Assembly: GCA_947385505.1 (NCBI GenBank)
Contig: CANDLP010000180.1
Span: forward strand, 1-5,575
Length of the DNA stretch: 5,575 bases
Reading direction: 5' to 3'
Source: an uncultured Clostridia bacterium
Lineage (GTDB): Bacteria > Bacillota > Clostridia > Oscillospirales > Ruminococcaceae
Of the stretch, positions 4,769 through 5,575 are shown piece by piece. Made by a program: the position numbers and the translations under genes. The notes under the pieces are model-generated. The model ran no database searches, was not told the DNA's origin, and saw nothing but the letters and a program-made list of their open reading frames with translations. How positions within the stretch are numbered: position 1 is the stretch's first letter; each line of letters starts with the position of its first letter.

Positions 4769-5371
4769 TTATATATCGGTTATAACAACAAACATTCCTT
4801 CATATATATCGCCGGACGAAGCTGCCGCGTCATATTCTTCCAATGTGCCGACAAAAACAGCGGAAGAAGCTTCTTTCTCTTCAAGAGCTGTTATTCTTGA
4901 TTCAATGTCTGTTGCCCACGTCCTGTGTACGCCGTCCGCTTCATATTCACTTAGTGAATCTTCCACATTGACAGAAAAATTCATTGTTTTTAAAACATAG
5001 TCGTTTCCGTGTTCATCTTTGCCTTCAACTATAACTGCCGCCGAAATCTTGCCGGGATACATTGTTGCGTTTTCGTTTAAAAGCCAGCTGAACCGTATTT
5101 CCGCGTCATTATAAGCAACATCAACAGCGTCAGCCTTAAAAACTCCGCCTTTGGTTTTGTATAAAATATGAAATTCTTTGTCCAATAAATCTACATTGTC
5201 ATAGTAACGCGGAATACTGAATTCTATTTCCTGCGAATTTATTTCCCCTGCAACAATTTTTCCTATGTTGCCGACTTTTACATCCTTTTCTACAATTTTT
5301 ACAAGTTCATGCTCGTCCCTCATAATGGGGTAAATCATTCCTGTTTCTGCATTTGTAAATGGTGCAGCCAC
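4769..5371 (-). CDS. BppU-type baseplate upper protein (N-terminal domain) with short tail
   Basis: In this 200-residue protein, residues about 25-137 match the general pattern of the BppU N-terminal domain (formerly DUF2479) of baseplate and receptor-binding proteins in Bacillota siphophages. It shows a leading strand set, VAGEINSQEIEFSIPRYYD (40-58), DVAYNDAEIRFSWLLNENA (84-102) and KTMNFSVNVEDSL (128-140). In studied phages this domain anchors receptor-binding trimers to the baseplate. A short helix with ITALEEKE (160-167) follows, probably a trimerising coil. The C-terminus is brief (AVFVGTLEEYDAA to the end), with no large receptor-binding domain, so the adjacent collagen-like protein may supply binding. 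The start is GTG at 5371, six bases after GGTGA; an in-frame TGA two codons farther upstream excludes a longer protein. A strong GGAGGAG at 5416-5410 is too far upstream to serve this start. Confidence 0.75.
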   Translation of the reverse strand: MAAPFTNAETGMIYPIMRDEHELVKIVEKDVKVGNIGKIVAGEINSQEIEFSIPRYYDNVDLLDKEFHILYKTKGGVFKADAVDVAYNDAEIRFSWLLNENATMYPGKISAAVIVEGKDEHGNDYVLKTMNFSVNVEDSLSEYEADGVHRTWATDIESRITALEEKEASSAVFVGTLEEYDAAASSGDIYEGMFVVITDI

Positions 5372-5409
5372 ACATTTTCACCACACTTTCTTTTAAAAAA
5401 TATAAGTTG

Positions 5410-5416
5410 CTCCTCC
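5410..5416 (-). promoter_or_regulatory. Orphan ribosome-binding-like sequence
   Basis: GGAGGAG on the minus strand is one of the strongest anti-16S matches in the window. The next twenty bases contain no ATG, GTG or TTG at a suitable distance; the BppU-type GTG is 38 bases away. It may be the remnant of a lost small gene start, or chance inside coding sequence of an uncalled frame. Confidence 0.35.
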
Positions 5417-5475
5417 AATAAAACATTTCCGCAATAATTGACGCCAATAAAAAAATTTCTGCGTAAGAAAAGCCC

Positions 5476-5492
5476 GCAATATCGCATATTGC
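5476..5492. other. Seven-base-pair hairpin
   Basis: GCAATAT at 5476-5482 and ATATTGC at 5486-5492 form a perfect inverted repeat around CGC. On the plus strand a T6 run comes five bases later (TTCGA then TTTTTT); on the minus strand GGGCTTTTCTT follows. Neither is a textbook terminator. Confidence 0.4.
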
Positions 5493-5537
5493 TTCGATTT
5501 TTTCCTTGATATTCGTCTGTATTTTATACTAATAACC

Positions 5538-5570
5538 ATTTGAATTGTGGATAAAATCCACAATTCAAAT
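5538..5570. promoter_or_regulatory. Perfect 15-base-pair palindrome, operator-like
   Basis: Two perfect 15-base arms (5538-5552 and 5556-5570) surround AAA. No U-run follows on either strand, so it is not a normal terminator. On the minus strand it lies just upstream of TATAAA (5528-5523), covering where a -35 region would be, which would suit a repressor operator; no good -35 hexamer is visible. The arm also contains a perfect TTATCCACA (DnaA-box consensus) on the minus strand at 5554-5546. Function is unproven. Confidence 0.45.
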
Positions 5571-5575
5571 ACTTC

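Larger units (their letters stand above)
5376..5575 (-). other. Upstream region without a convincing gene
   Basis: About 200 bases upstream of the BppU-type gene hold two palindromes (5476-5492 and 5538-5570), a possible -10 hexamer (TATAAA, 5528-5523) and a strong ribosome-binding-like GGAGGAG at 5416-5410 with no usable start codon within 12 bases. All three minus frames contain open stretches of some 45-70 codons, but none combines a standard start, good spacing and recognisable protein. I call no gene here. Confidence 0.5.

Noticed and set aside
5476..5492. Hairpin as a bidirectional terminator
   Set aside because: The stem is only seven, mostly A/T, pairs and the T-runs are displaced from it, so it falls short of a terminator call.
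5307..5528. Open minus-strand stretch with residues such as KEKIEAICDIAGF
   Set aside because: It is somewhat protein-like, but it lacks a standard start near its beginning and overlaps the BppU-type gene by 65 bases. Two other frames are open here too, so I do not call it.
46..5575. tRNA, rRNA, CRISPR array, insertion sequence or diversity-generating repeat
   Set aside because: I saw no cloverleaf-like stems, regularly spaced repeats, transposase frames with terminal repeats, or template/variable repeat pairs.

Overview
The window looks like a fragment of a tailed-bacteriophage (or prophage) late region whose host is a low-GC Bacillota, most likely a Clostridia-type bacterium. The evidence is AT-rich sequence, strong AGGAGG/GGAGG ribosome binding sites, occasional TTG and GTG starts, and virion-type proteins. 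All convincing genes lie on the minus strand, so the biological reading direction is from 5575 down to 1. Bases 1-45 are not biological: 13-45 match the standard Illumina read-1 adapter exactly, and 1-12 fit the index position in front of it.

Layout in transcription order. (1) 5575-5376: upstream region with two palindromes and no convincing gene. (2) 5371-4769: BppU-type baseplate/receptor-binding N-terminal domain protein. (3) 4723-4262: small fibre-like protein with a short collagen-like Gly-X-Y run. (4) 4260-4138: short, protein-like reading frame with no canonical start, sitting just past the fibre gene's stop and overlapping the next start. (5) 4148-3426: 240-residue protein of unassigned function, probably of the tail module. 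(6) An intrinsic terminator at 3418-3392, directly in front of the next ribosome binding site. (7) 3369-2584: 261-residue structural protein, probably tail-tube-like. (8) 2562-2248: small six-cysteine, probably zinc-binding protein. (9) A large composite hairpin/terminator at 2236-2168. (10) 2154-1918: 78-residue protein with a CxxC. (11) 1846-719: a NifS/IscS-type cysteine desulfurase with an unusual cofactor pocket. (12) 695-186: membrane-anchored coiled-coil protein. (13) 185-46: a short stretch with a hairpin, a possible 27-codon frameshifted peptide and the possible start of another gene cut off by the adapter.

Genes 2-8 probably build or serve the distal tail. The 78-aa, cysteine desulfurase and membrane/coiled-coil genes form a close-packed cassette separated from the tail genes by the 2236-2168 hairpin. 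The most interesting question is why a virion-gene neighbourhood encodes a sulfur-mobilising PLP enzyme. It has kept its PLP lysine and catalytic cysteine but lost several usual PLP-contact residues, and it lies near cysteine-bearing phage proteins. Fe-S assembly on a tail protein, nucleic-acid thiolation and a lysogenic-conversion (moron) role are all possible, and the sequence alone does not decide between them.
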